DNA from: Lentisphaeria bacterium | GTDB taxonomy: Bacteria; Verrucomicrobiota; Lentisphaeria; Victivallales; Victivallaceae | Assembly (NCBI GenBank): GCA_022009855.1 | Contig: CP091727.1 | Coordinates: 2,666,001-2,730,000, forward strand | Direction: 5' to 3' | DNA length: 64,000 nt | Shown: positions 50,993-60,939 of the stretch, in pieces | Layout of the letters: each line of letters begins with the position of its first letter | How positions within the stretch are numbered: position 1 is the first letter of the stretch | Made by a program: the position numbers and the translations under genes | The notes under the pieces: generated by a model | Told to the model about the DNA's origin: nothing | Seen by the model: the letters and a program-made list of their open reading frames with translations, nothing else | The model's database searches: none

Positions 50993-51950
50993 GAACTTAT
51001 CAACTAATAATATCATAACGGAGGATAAATTGCCATAATTTTATTCATCGTTATCATCATAGCTGCCAAGTACAGCAAGGCATTGTATGCGCAGGCGGTT
51101 TTTTCGTATCTGACATGAATTTTTCTGAATCGGTTGAACCACGAATGTGCAACCTCGACAATCCATCGTTTAGGACGAAATCCATGCAGTTCAATTGCCT
51201 TCTTTTCTTCTCCGCGAGGTCGAATATGCGGCACCATGCCATGTCTTGACGCAACATCCGCTTTTCCGACATATCCGGCATCCAAGCAAACATTTTGAGT
51301 AATGTGTTTATAATGCTCAAAATCCAGGGGCTTCATACGCTCCTTGAGTAATTCATCAAGAACGGCTGCATCATGCCTGTTGGCTCCGGTTACGACGATC
51401 GACAACGGGATGCCAACTGCGTCTACGAGTAGATTTTTTTTGCTTCCTTGCTTACCCCGGTCTGTTGGATTTGCTCCGGCAAGTTCTTGCGCCAATGGCG
51501 CTTTTCCATGAGAACCATCCGCCGACTGCCATTCCCATGCAATCCCTTCCATCTCGTCATACTCCATAAGACCAGCGTGCCAAAGCTTTTGAAAAAATCC
51601 AGCTCGTGACCATTGCATAAATTTTTTATGTACCGCTTGTGATGTGATATTTTCAAATTCCTTGCGCGGCAATGCATTCCAAATAATTCCCGTGCGGAGA
51701 ACATAAACGATAGCCGAAAAATACAATCGGTTTCCATAGCGAGATTTTCTCCCTCCTCCCGGTTTTCGGCGATAATTTACCCCGGGGCAACGTAAATCAT
51801 TCGGAATATATGTTTCAACTTTTGCCCAAAATTCATCCGTTATTTCCCATGTTCTCAGCCTTGTCGTTGCCATGTTTACCTCCATTGTTTTTGCGTGAAG
51901 ATAATATAGCACAAGGAGCTATTAAAATCAATTTATTAGTTGATAAGCTC
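50993..51950 (-). mobile_element. Complete IS5-family insertion sequence, 958 bp
   Basis: Terminal inverted repeats are GAACTTATCAACTAATAA (50993-51010) and, on the other strand, GAGCTTATCAACTAATAA (51933-51950), 17 of 18 identical. The element encodes one transposase and is flanked by TGA duplications. It is inserted in a glycoside hydrolase gene. With intact ends, an open transposase and a clean empty-site reconstruction, the insertion seems recent. Confidence 0.93.
51013..51873 (-). CDS. IS5-family DDE transposase
   Basis: 286 residues, intact. The family pattern is clear: WEITDEFWAKVETYIP at the start, YVLRTGIIWNALP, IAWEWQSADGSHGKAPL and NPTDRGKQGSKKNLLVD. The catalytic triad is Asp119 (QSADG), Asp198 (CLDAGY) and Glu240 (RWIVEVAHSWFNRFR). 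The ATG at 51873 follows GGAGGT at a good distance, preferred over an in-frame ATG at 51912. It cuts and pastes the element through its inverted repeats. Confidence 0.95.
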   Translation of the reverse strand: MATTRLRTWEITDEFWAKVETYIPNDLRCPGVNYRRKPGGGRKSRYGNRLYFSAIVYVLRTGIIWNALPRKEFENITSQAVHKKFMQWSRAGFFQKLWHAGLMEYDEMEGIAWEWQSADGSHGKAPLAQELAGANPTDRGKQGSKKNLLVDAVGIPLSIVVTGANRHDAAVLDELLKERMKPLDFEHYKHITQNVCLDAGYVGKADVASRHGMVPHIRPRGEEKKAIELHGFRPKRWIVEVAHSWFNRFRKIHVRYEKTACAYNALLYLAAMMITMNKIMAIYPPL

Positions 51951-51953
51951 TGA
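51951..51953. repeat. Target-site duplication TGA, right copy
   Basis: Matches TGA at 50990-50992 on the other side of the insertion sequence. Confidence 0.8.
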
Positions 51954-54561
51954 ATAAAATCGATTTTGAATCCACCCGGAAAACGGAACTTTACGAGGCA
52001 CGGTTCGAGCTGGAGACCGGGAACACTCCGCGCATCCTCCTGCCGGGGCGGGAGAGGGATCTGACGTTTCTTCTGAGCAATCCCGGGCAGACTCCGCTCG
52101 TCTGCGACGCCACGTTCACTCTGCAAGACACCCTCCGGCACGTGATCACCCTGCCGAAAGAGCGGCTCATAATCCCCGCCCGGGGAAAATCACCCGAAAC
52201 CGGAACTTTCGCTGCCCGCCCGCGGCATCTGGTACGTCACGCTCCGGCTGGAGAGGGAGGACGGCAGCTATGTCGAACGCATCCGCAGCTTTGCTCTGAT
52301 GAGTCCCGCCGGGCCGCTGCGGACGCCTGCGCGCACGGATGCGTTTCTTTTCGGCGTTTGCGTCCCTTCCATCAGCCGGCCGCAGCTGTTCGACCGTGAG
52401 GCGGAAACCGCCGCGTTGTGCGGAGCCACTGCTCTGCGGGCCAACTTCCGCTGGCGCGACATGGAGCGGAAGCCGGGGCTGTGGGATCTCTCCGTTCAGG
52501 AAAAACTGCTGAAAAGTTACGGCAAATATCATATCGAAGTTCTGCCGATTCTTTCGAATCCCCCGGCGTGGGCCCGACGCGACAGACCGAACAGTACGCC
52601 GGATTTCACCGCCTGGAGGGAGTACACCGGGCGGATGTTCCGACATTTTCGCGGCCGGATCCGCTTCTGGGAGATCTGGAATGAACCGGACCTGAGAGGG
52701 TTTGCCGAATTCGGTCCCGTCGACTATGTTCAGCTTCAGAAAATTGCCCGGGAAGAGCAGCGCAGTCTCTCCCCGGAGAGCCGGCTTCTGACCGGAGGAT
52801 TCACGACAATGCTTCCTCATAAGGGGATCAAGAAGGGCTTTCAGGAATATGTTCTCAAGCATGCCGGCGACTATTTCGATATTCACGCGTTTCACGGCCA
52901 TTGCGGTTATCAGCGCTATCTCGAGCAGATCAGAAGACTGCTTGCGGAACGTGCCGGGCTCGGCGTCACCGCGCCGTGGTATGCCAACGAAACCGCCGTC
53001 TCCTCCATCGGCATCGGGGGAGCAGGGACAGGCGGAGACTCTGGCCAGAAAACTGCTTTTTCCTGGTCCGAGGGCGCGATTGGCTACAACTGGTACAACC
53101 TGCGGAACAACGGGACCGATCCCGCCAATCCGGAGTACAACTACGGTCTGGTCACCGAAGAGTTCTACCCCAGAGCGGCATATGTCGCTTACAATACCCT
53201 GACGACCCTGTTCCGTGGAAAACGGTTTGTCTCCCGGCTCAACCCGGTTTCCGGCGAAGCCCGGCTGCTGGAGTTTGCTGGCGACGGCGACCGGGTCCTT
53301 TCGCTCTGGCTGGAATCCGCTTCCGGCAATGAGCAGAGCATTCTGCTTCGGAGCGATGCGGAGCGGGTGGAAGCGGTCGATCTCATGGGCAACCGACGCA
53401 ATCTTCCGGTATCCTGCGGTCAACTGCTGTGGAACGTTTCCACCACACCGGAGTTTCTCCTGTTTCACAACTGCCGCCGTCTGGAATTCGGCGGGAAGCT
53501 CCTGAGCTGCAAGCTGCCGCCGTACCTGCTGCCGAAGCAGGCATCCGCAGCCTCCGTGAGCTGCGTCAATCCGTTTGACCGGCCGGTCACCTTGCGGCTG
53601 GAACTGGGGGGAACCGCTCTCTCCGTTTCTCCGGCAACCGCGGTCGTCACTCTTGCGCCGGGAGAAAAGAAGATGATTCCAATCGAACTTGTCGGCCATG
53701 GCGAAGCCCCGGTTCTGAAAATCAGAGCCGCATGGCCCGGCGGTTCCGCCGGCGTTGCGGAACCGCTTCCCATGGCCAAATGGATTCCTCGACACCTGCG
53801 GCGGGGAGAGTGGAACTTTCTGCTGAGGCAGCGGCAGCAGGTTCAATCGCTATTCGAAGCCGATCCTGCCAATGTCCATCGGCTGTGGCGCGGTGCGAAA
53901 GATCTTTCCGCGGGTATTCGACTTGGGATGGCGGATGACGCTCTGCTCCTCACCGTGGAGGTAACCGATGACCGGCATGTCCAGCCATACCATGAGAGTT
54001 CCATCTGGCAGGCGGACTCGATTCAATTCGGCTTCGCCGTTCCCGGTCGCCCGGGAATGTGGGTGGCCGGAGCCGCGCTCTGCGATGACGGATCGGCAGA
54101 AACCTGGATCTGGGATGCCCCCGGAGGATTTGCCGGAGAACGGCGGGATGCTTCCTGGCGCATCGTCGCGGAACGCAGGGGAGATGTCACCCGCTATGCC
54201 CTGACCATCCCCCTCGACTCTGTCGGGTTGTCCCGGGAACAGCTCACCCGGGGAATCCGGTTCAACCTCCTGGTCAACGACAATGACGGGGAAGGGCGGG
54301 ACGGCTGGATCCAGCTGGAGGAGGGAATCGCCTCGGAACGCGATGCGGAAAAGTTCCCGCTGCTGGTCTTCGAACCGTGACCTCGGAGAAGAAAATCGGC
54401 AGAGGGCGCCGGGTCAAGCGCCGCTCTGCCTCGGAAACAGGGCATTGCCGCTTGGTACGCCGTGTCGGAAAAATTCCTCGCTCCGGCGTCTCTTCCCTTA
54501 GTATACTTCCGGGGAATCAAATGTCAAATCAGTTTATTAGTTAAAACTAATTTTTTTTAAA

Positions 54562-54595
54562 GAAAAAATCCCCTCCGCTATTTCAGGAGGGGGAT
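54562..54595 (-). terminator. Terminator of the FAD oxidoreductase gene
   Basis: On the minus strand ATCCCCCTCC pairs with GGAGGGGAT around a ~9-base loop and is followed by T6. It lies just downstream of the gene ending at 54602. The rest of 54381-54601 holds no gene. Confidence 0.8.
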
Positions 54596-54601
54596 CAACA
54601 A

Positions 54602-56307
54602 TCAAAACAGGTCGAAGGAGAAGACTCTGGTATCGCCGCCGCCCCACGCTTTGCCGGCGACGAACCGGAACTCCCGGCAGCGGCAGGGGGCCGCGTCGAT
54701 CTTCACGTAACGGTGGCGATTCTCGCTGACGGCGGCGAACTCCTTCCACTCTCCCCCGTCGCGGTACTCCAGCCGGAACGAGCGGGGCAGCAGCCGCGGC
54801 ATCGGATGACACTCGCCGGAGGTTTCGACGTTGCGCTGCCGCTTGAGATCCGTGAGGTCGCTGTCGAAAACCAGCCGGACACCGTGAACCGTCTCTTCTT
54901 CATTGAAGCGGTAGACCGCCGATTCGCCGGGCGCGAACGATGCGCCGTGCTCGCCGTCGTCCCAGTCGCGATCCCAGCCGTCGCGCAGGATTTCGCAGCT
55001 GGTCTCCGCCCGGAGCGTCAGATCCGGAATTTTCCGCTTCGCGTTCGGGATGAACTGATCCTGATCGAGCAGTGTCTGGCGCAGCTCCTCGATGTGATGC
55101 TCCCAGACGCCCCGCGGCATCTCGCCGGTGCGGAGCGCGATCGCGGCGGCGGTCCCCACCGCCTGCCCCATCATCGCGGTGGTCGCCATCACCCGGGTCG
55201 AACTCATCGCCATGTGCGTGGTCGAAATCTGCCGCCCGGCGAAGAGAAGATTGTCGATGTTCACCGAATAGAGCGAACGGAAGGGGATGCCGAAGGGCGA
55301 CGGAGCCGGATGGTAGATCGTCGGCGGTCCCGGATAGTAGATCGCTTCCGGATGGTGATCGTCCATCGTCCAGCCGCCGTAGCAGACCGCATCGGGGAAG
55401 TCGCCGCCCGCTTCCACCTCTTTCTGCGAAAGAACATGGTCACCGACGAACCGGACGCTCTCTCGCGCTTGCCCGGCAGCGAACCGATCCAGTCGAGCTC
55501 CCACTCTTTCCCGCGCCCGTCGGGATGATTTTTGATATACTCCCAGACACCGTAGGCGATCCGGTAGAGTTCGTCGCGGATCTCCTCGGCGTCGGCGATG
55601 GTGTCGCGCACCCCGCCGAACTCCATCCACCAGAAGTTGTTTCCTTCCGGCATCAGGTGCCGCTTCGGCGCGGTCTCATCGGTGTAGTGATAGGCCCACT
55701 CCGGGGCCCGGAACGGGCGGTGGGTCTTCGTCCGCCGCAACTGGATCAGAATCGAATTGCCCATCGTCTTTTTGTCGGCGTGTTCCGGCGCATGCGGCTC
55801 GTCGAACTCATCCCGCGACTCGCGCCCCATCCGGTACTTCGCGCCGGAAAGGCGCAGGATGCCGTCGCCGGAACAATCGGCAAAGAGTTTCCCCTCCACC
55901 CGGTAGCGGGTGTATTCGACCAGGTTCCACGCGGTGACCGAACGGATTTTCCCATCTTCGACTTCGACCGACTCCACCGAGGAGTTGAGCAGCATCGAGA
56001 GGTTCGGCTGCTGGCGGACGAAGTTGTACATCACATCGTCCCATATCGTGTAGTGCAGTTCCGGATTGAAATAGAGGTTGTCCAGCTGAAGCTCCTCCAG
56101 CAGCCCGGTCTCTTTTCGGTTCGGCCCGTGGGCTCCGCAGATCCACATCCGGATCTCGCTCGACGCGTTGCCGCCGAACATCGGCCGATCCTGAATAATC
56201 AGCGTTTTCGCTCCATTCCGCGCCGCGGCCACGGCGGCGCACAATCCGGCCATTCCTCCTCCAACCACCACGAAGTCCGCTTTTGCGTTCTTTTCCCGAA
56301 CCATCAT
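54602..56307 (-). CDS. FAD-dependent oxidoreductase with discoidin-like C-terminus, frameshifted
   Basis: About 569 residues. The FAD motif FVVVGGGMAGLCAAVAAARNG is at the start, followed by RPMFGGNASSEI and FADCSGDGILRLSGA, as in the PF12831-type FAD_oxidored family; the C-terminal ~130 residues (VYRFNEEETVHGVRLVFDSD, FRLEYRDGGEWKEF, FRFVAGKAWGGGDTRVFSFD) look like an F5/8 discoidin module. No signal peptide. The ATG at 56307 follows GGGAGG. The frame changes near 55465 in a GAGAGAG repeat; the join reads SLPGKRESVRFVGDHVL. Substrate unknown. It is transcribed alone, downstream of an ABC importer operon on the same strand. Confidence 0.83.
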
Positions 56308-56342
56308 CGTTCTGCCTCCCAAATTCTGCAATTCCGCCATTC

Positions 56343-56371
56343 ACAATATCCGCAGTGCAGGAGTTTCTCAA
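56343..56371 (-). promoter_or_regulatory. Promoter of the FAD oxidoreductase gene
   Basis: On the minus strand TTGAGA (56366-56371), 17 bases, TATTGT (56343-56348). The remainder of the gap to 56501 is AT-rich, without a gene. Confidence 0.5.
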
Positions 56372-56501
56372 GTCATAAATTTGAAATTACGGCATTTTTT
56401 TATATTTTTTCCGCAATATGAAATAAAAATAAATAAACACTCTTTTATTACAGCTGAAAAGGTGGCGAACCCGGGCCAGACGGATTGTGGCCGGTGAACC
56501 G

Positions 56502-58176
56502 TTACAGCCGGAAGATCGAACCGATCTTCCGCCCCAGCATCGCGCCGGCCGCCGCCAGCGTCGCCGCCAGGAACAGCATCGCCCAGACGCCGAAGGCACA
56601 GGCGATGTAGGTTCCGGAACCGAGAATCTGCGACAGCTCGTAGATCGCCCGGGTGATCGGATAGTACTGCGCCTTCTGTGCCAGGATCAGCGAATCGGAG
56701 ACTTCCAGCATCGAGAAGCTGAAAGCGAACAGCGCCCCGACGATCACATTCGCCAGCACCAGCGGCAGCGTGATCTTCCGCAGCACCCGCCACGGACCGG
56801 CGCCGCAGTTGCGCGCGGCGTTCTCCAGCTCCTCCGGAGTCTGCTCCAGCCCGGCGCTGACCGAACGGACCACGTAGGGAATCCGTCGCACCGCGTAGGC
56901 AACCGCCAGCAGCCACATCGGATTCTCCACCGGGTTGAAATACTCCGCCGCCCAGCGGTATTTGACCGACATGCCGAGGAAGCCGAAGGCGATCACGATT
57001 CCCGGCACCGCCAGCGGCAGCATCGCCAGCAGATCGGCGAGCGCACTGCCGCGCAGTTTCCAGCGCACCGCGGCGAGCGCGGTCAGCACGCCGGCCGCGA
57101 CCGCGAAGAGCATCGCGAGAAAGGCGTAACGCAGACCGTTGACGATGCTCGGCACCACCACTTTGTTCGAAAGCGCGTTTTCGAAGTGAAGCAGGGTGAA
57201 TCCCTCCGGCAGCAGTGTGCCGTACCAGCGCATCGTGAACGCGGTCAGAACCAGCGCGACATGCGGCAGAGCCGCTAGGAAGCTCACCAGCAGAAATGCC
57301 GCCGTCGGCAGGAAGCGACGCCATCCGGCGAGGGGCAGAGCGGAACTCCCGGCATTCCCCTTGACCGAGGAGTTCGCCGCGTTGCCGCCCAGCGCGAACT
57401 TTCCGGCGAGGTACATCGCCGCGGCGAAAAAGAGCATCACCACCACCAGCGCGTAAGGAACCGGATTGGTTTCCAGCTCCATGATTCCGTTGAAGATCTG
57501 CACCGCGGTGGTGCGGTTGTACCCGAACATCAGCGGCGTGCCGAGTTCGGTGAAACTCCAGACCAGCACGATGCTCCCGCCGGCGAGGATTCCCGGCTTG
57601 AGCAGCGGCAGCGTGATCCGCGTGAAACGCATCCACCATCCGGCGCCGAGGTTGCGGCCCGCTTCGTTCAGCGCCGGATCGACGTTGCCGAGCGCGGTCA
57701 CCAGATTGAGGTAGAGAATCGGGTAGAGATGGAGCGCCTCAATGAGGCAGACAGACCAGAACCGTCCTTCGCCGCCGAGAAAGTCCACCGCCGGGATCCC
57801 CATCCGCCCCAGCAGAGTGTTGACCACCCCGTAATGGCCGAGAATCTGCTGAAACCCGAGCGCTCCGACAAAGGGGGGGCAGAATCATCGGCAGCATCAT
57901 CAGCAGACTGCACCAGTTCTTGAGCGGGAATTCATACCGGTCGTAGAGCAGCGCCAGCGGCAGCGAGATCACGAACACCATGCTGGTGGTCACCAGTGCG
58001 ATGAGAAAGCTGTTCCACAGCCCCTCGACGTAGATGTAGCTGCTGAACACTTCACGCAGCAGCTGCCAGTCCAGCCCCACTTCGACCACGGTGTAGACCG
58101 GTCCGACCAGAAAGAGCAGTAGAAAGAGCGCGACCGCTCCGAGCAGAAGATATTGCATAAACCGAAGAAGCGTCAT
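56502..58176 (-). CDS. ABC transporter permease, fused two-domain ferric/polyamine type, frameshifted
   Basis: About 558 residues with roughly twelve hydrophobic segments, two BPD_transp_1 halves in one chain as in FbpB-type permeases. The EAA loops are visible as NEAGRNLGAGWWMRFTRITLPL and ENAARNCGAGPWRVLRKITLPL. It forms the inner-membrane channel of the importer encoded by the adjacent genes. The ATG at 58176 has GGAGGAAA upstream. One extra base in the G7 run near 57875 shifts the frame; corrected text reads ILPPFVGALGFQQILGHYG. Substrate cannot be read from the permease. Confidence 0.9.
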
Positions 58177-59787
58177 TTTCCTCCCGCGCCAGCCGGGCGG
58201 CCTCCAGATAGTTTTGCCGCGCCTCGTCGCTCCACCTGCGGCAGAGCGCCGCCACTTCGACGGCCGAGAGTCCGCTCTCGCCCCGGAGAGCGGCTGCGGC
58301 CTCCGCGGCGCCGGAGTACGCGAAGGGAAGCCGGCAGAACGCGGCGTATGCCTGCGGCACCTTCTCCGGACCGCCCGCCTCGATGATCGCCTTCCACGCC
58401 GACTGCAGTTCCGGCTGCGGCTCCAGCGCGATACAGCGCAGCAGAATGCGCAGCAAACTGTAATAGGGCGCGGTCCACTCCGGGCGGTAGGTGAAGCTCG
58501 CTCCCGACTCATACGGATTGTAGTCCGGGTCGGAACGGAATTCGCGGTATTTCTCCTGATAGAGGTCGCGCCGGATCGGCGGCCGCCGGAGCGCATGCCT
58601 GCGCGGTCCCCCGGGCGTTCCGACTTTGAAGGCGTGGAGTTTCTGCCCTTCGGGCGAAAGCAGGAAGTCGATGAACGCCTGCGCCGCTGGACGGTTCGGC
58701 GCGCCGCGCAGCAGCTGTACCGGATCGGCTGAGACCGCCGTCCCCCCTTCGGCGCGACGTAGAAGAAGTGCGGTTCCCCGCCGAACTGAAGCGCGTTCCA
58801 CTCCTGTTCGGTGAATCCATAGGTATCGATCGCCATTCCGGCGACGGCGTTTCCGGTCGCCACGTCGTGCGGAACTTTCCCCGCCGCATCGGTGAGGTTT
58901 CGTGCGTTGCCGAAAATCCGTTTGATGAGATTCAACCCGTTCTCCCACCCCTTCTCCGGCGAACCGGCCTCGGACATGCACTGCTGGATGATGATTTCGA
59001 AACATTTGTTGGCCGAACCGGATTTCGACGGATCCGCCAGTACCAGCGTGTTGAAGAAGCGCGCCTGCCCGAGGTCCCGCCAGGCCGCGGGCGGCGTCGG
59101 GTCGCTCAGCTCCGCCACCCGGTCGCGATTGTAGCAGATGCCGAAGGTCGAAAGCACCACGCCGTAGTAACGCCCCTGCGGATCGTAGAGATTGTCCCCG
59201 CCGAACTGCGGCGGAATCAGTTCCGGAGAGAGCAGCTCCGGATGGCGTTCCTTCACGCCGGCGTCGACGGCGTATCCGCGCGCGGCATGACGCGCCATGT
59301 CGAAGGTGCCGCCGCCCGCCATCAGGTCGATGCCGATGCCGACGTCGGAAGCGAGGAAGAGAGCGCGGGCCCGCTTGGCCGCCGGGGAGGCGGTCGGATC
59401 GGTGTCGGTGCGCGGGTTGGCGAACGCGGCAGCGATCTCGTCGGTCCACTCGCCGTTGGCCGGATCACTTTCGAAATACCTGCGAAACTCCGCCTCAAAG
59501 CGGTCGGCGATATACCGTACGATATCGCTGGTACCGCCCGGAGAACGGAAGTCCAGCTCGATCTCCCGCCCGAACTTTTCGCGATAATAGCGTCGAAATG
59601 CCTGCTCATATTCGTAGCGGATCGATTCATTGTGGGCCGAGATGATGACCAGTTTGTCCGCCGCCGGGTTGCTGGAAGGATGTTTTTTTGCACCGTTCCC
59701 GGCGTTCTCCGTGCCCGGTCGAAGCAGCAGGGGAATCGCCAGCAGGGCGAGCACCGGCAATGCGGCAATCAACAGATTCTTCAGCAT
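58173..59787 (-). CDS. ABC transporter substrate-binding protein, frameshifted
   Basis: About 538 residues. An N-terminal hydrophobic segment (LLIAALPVLALLAIPLLL) precedes a type 2 periplasmic-binding fold: KLVIISAHNESIRYEYEQAF, PGGTSDIVRYI, STFGICYNRDRV and MAIDTYGFTEQEW, as in ferric or phosphonate-type binding proteins but longer. The frame changes at a G6 run near 58740 (one base short), after which DPVQLLRGAPNRPAAQAFIDFLLSPEG follows. The seen frame then runs into the permease gene to 58052; if one A is missing near 58177 it would stop at 58173 with an ATGA overlap, which I prefer. It lies between the ATPase and permease genes. Confidence 0.85.
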
Positions 59788-59789
59788 GA

Positions 59790-60838
59790 CTAATCCCGGA
59801 GGGCGATCAGATGATCGCGGTCGAATTCCAGTTGATACGTTTCGCCGAGCCGGCGGAAGGGGGCCGCAAGTTCGGAGACGGCAAGTTCGACTCCACCCGC
59901 CTCGAACTTCCACTCACAGCTCTCCCCAAGAAAGTTCCGTTCGGTCAGCACGGCGGGGGAATGATCCCGGGCAGGGGGTGCTGGTCACCCGGATCCGTTC
60001 CGGCCGGATGGCGGCGGTAACATTGCCGCCGGGCTGAAGTTTCATGCCGCGGCTCTGCAGCTCGAACTCCCCGAAGATGGAAGAGAAACGCCCTTCATCC
60101 GTCACCTTGCCGGAGAGAAAATTGGCGTCGCCCAGGAACCCGGCAACAAAACGATCGACCGGAAACTGGTAGACCTCTTCCGGGGCGCCGAGCTGGCGGA
60201 TTTCGCCGCCTTGCATCACTGCAAAGACGGTCCGCCATGCTGAGTGCCTCCTGCCGGTCGTGGGTCACGTAGATGGCGGTAAGCTGCCGCTCCTTGCAGA
60301 TGCGTCGGATCTCGCGCCGCATGGTATCGCGCAATCGGGCGTCGAGGTTGGAGAGCGGTTCATCGAGCAGCAGCAGCGCCGGCCTCACCGCCAGCGCGCG
60401 TGCCAGCGCGACCCGCTGCTGTTGGCCGCCGGAGAGCGACGGAACCCGGCGGTCGGCGCAGTCGGCAAGCTGAACCAGTTCGAGCGCGGCGGTGACTTCG
60501 CGGCGGATGGTTGCCCGGTCGGCGCCCTCGGCCCGCAATCCGAAAGCGACGTTTTCAAAGACCGAGAGGTGGGGCCAGAGCGCATAGTTCTGAAACACCA
60601 TTGCGGCCCTCCGTTTTTCCGGCGGGAGTGAGGTGATGTCACGTCCGTCGAACCGGATGGTTCCTCCGTCCGGCCTGACCAGACCGGCCAGGATCCGCAG
60701 CAGAGTGGATTTGCCGCAGCCGGAAGGGCCGAGCAGGAAGAAGAGCTCTCCGTCGGCGACTTCCAGTTGAATCGGTTTCAATACCGGCACCCCGGCCTGA
60801 TAGGCCTTCGAGATGCCGTCGATTGTCACATTTGCCAT
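59790..60838 (-). CDS. ABC transporter ATP-binding protein, frameshifted
   Basis: About 349 residues. Walker A is GPSGCGKST, the Q-loop lies in VFQNYALWPHLSVFENVAFGL, the signature is SLSGGQQQRVALARAL and Walker B LLLLDEPLSNLDARLR, with the switch histidine in VTHDRQEAL. A C-terminal TOBE-like part follows. It powers the importer with the two following genes, most like the FbpC/PotA class. Frame changes lie near 60230 and near 59968 (one extra C in C5); the corrected end reads TYQLEFDRDHLIALRD and stops at 59790, two bases before the next gene. It starts MANVTIDG at 60838. Confidence 0.93.
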
Positions 60839-60939
60839 AACTCCGTATTCCCGTGCATGTAATCGGTTCAATATAGCCGCATGGAAGAAAAAATCCAGTT
60901 TCTGCCGCGGCTTTCCTCGGAAAAAACAGGCGGAAACGC

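Larger units (their letters stand above)
50464..54380 (+). pseudogene. Secreted GH-A glycoside hydrolase with CBM9-like end, split by an insertion sequence
   Basis: Without the insertion the product is about 985 residues: signal peptide (MMKKLLLPCILMYLSVAVS), ~250 residues of beta type, a TIM barrel with acid/base glutamate in FWEIWNEPDL and nucleophile in WYANETAVSS (GH39-like), and a C-terminal CBM9/DOMON-like domain (LLLTVEVTDDRHVQ, DSIQFGFAVPG). The IS at 50993-51950 enters after codon ~175 and ends the upstream reading at 51018. Deleting the IS and one TGA copy restores the frame across the junction (KVSLTL then NKIDFESTRKTEL). A further one-base insertion in CCC near 52195 is probably sequence error. 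It follows a LacI-type regulator and a pseudopilin. Confidence 0.88.

Noticed and set aside
54530..54545. A second insertion-sequence end (TTTATTAGTT resembles the inverted repeat)
   Set aside because: Only about ten bases match and the similarity stops there. No transposase fragment or partner repeat is nearby.
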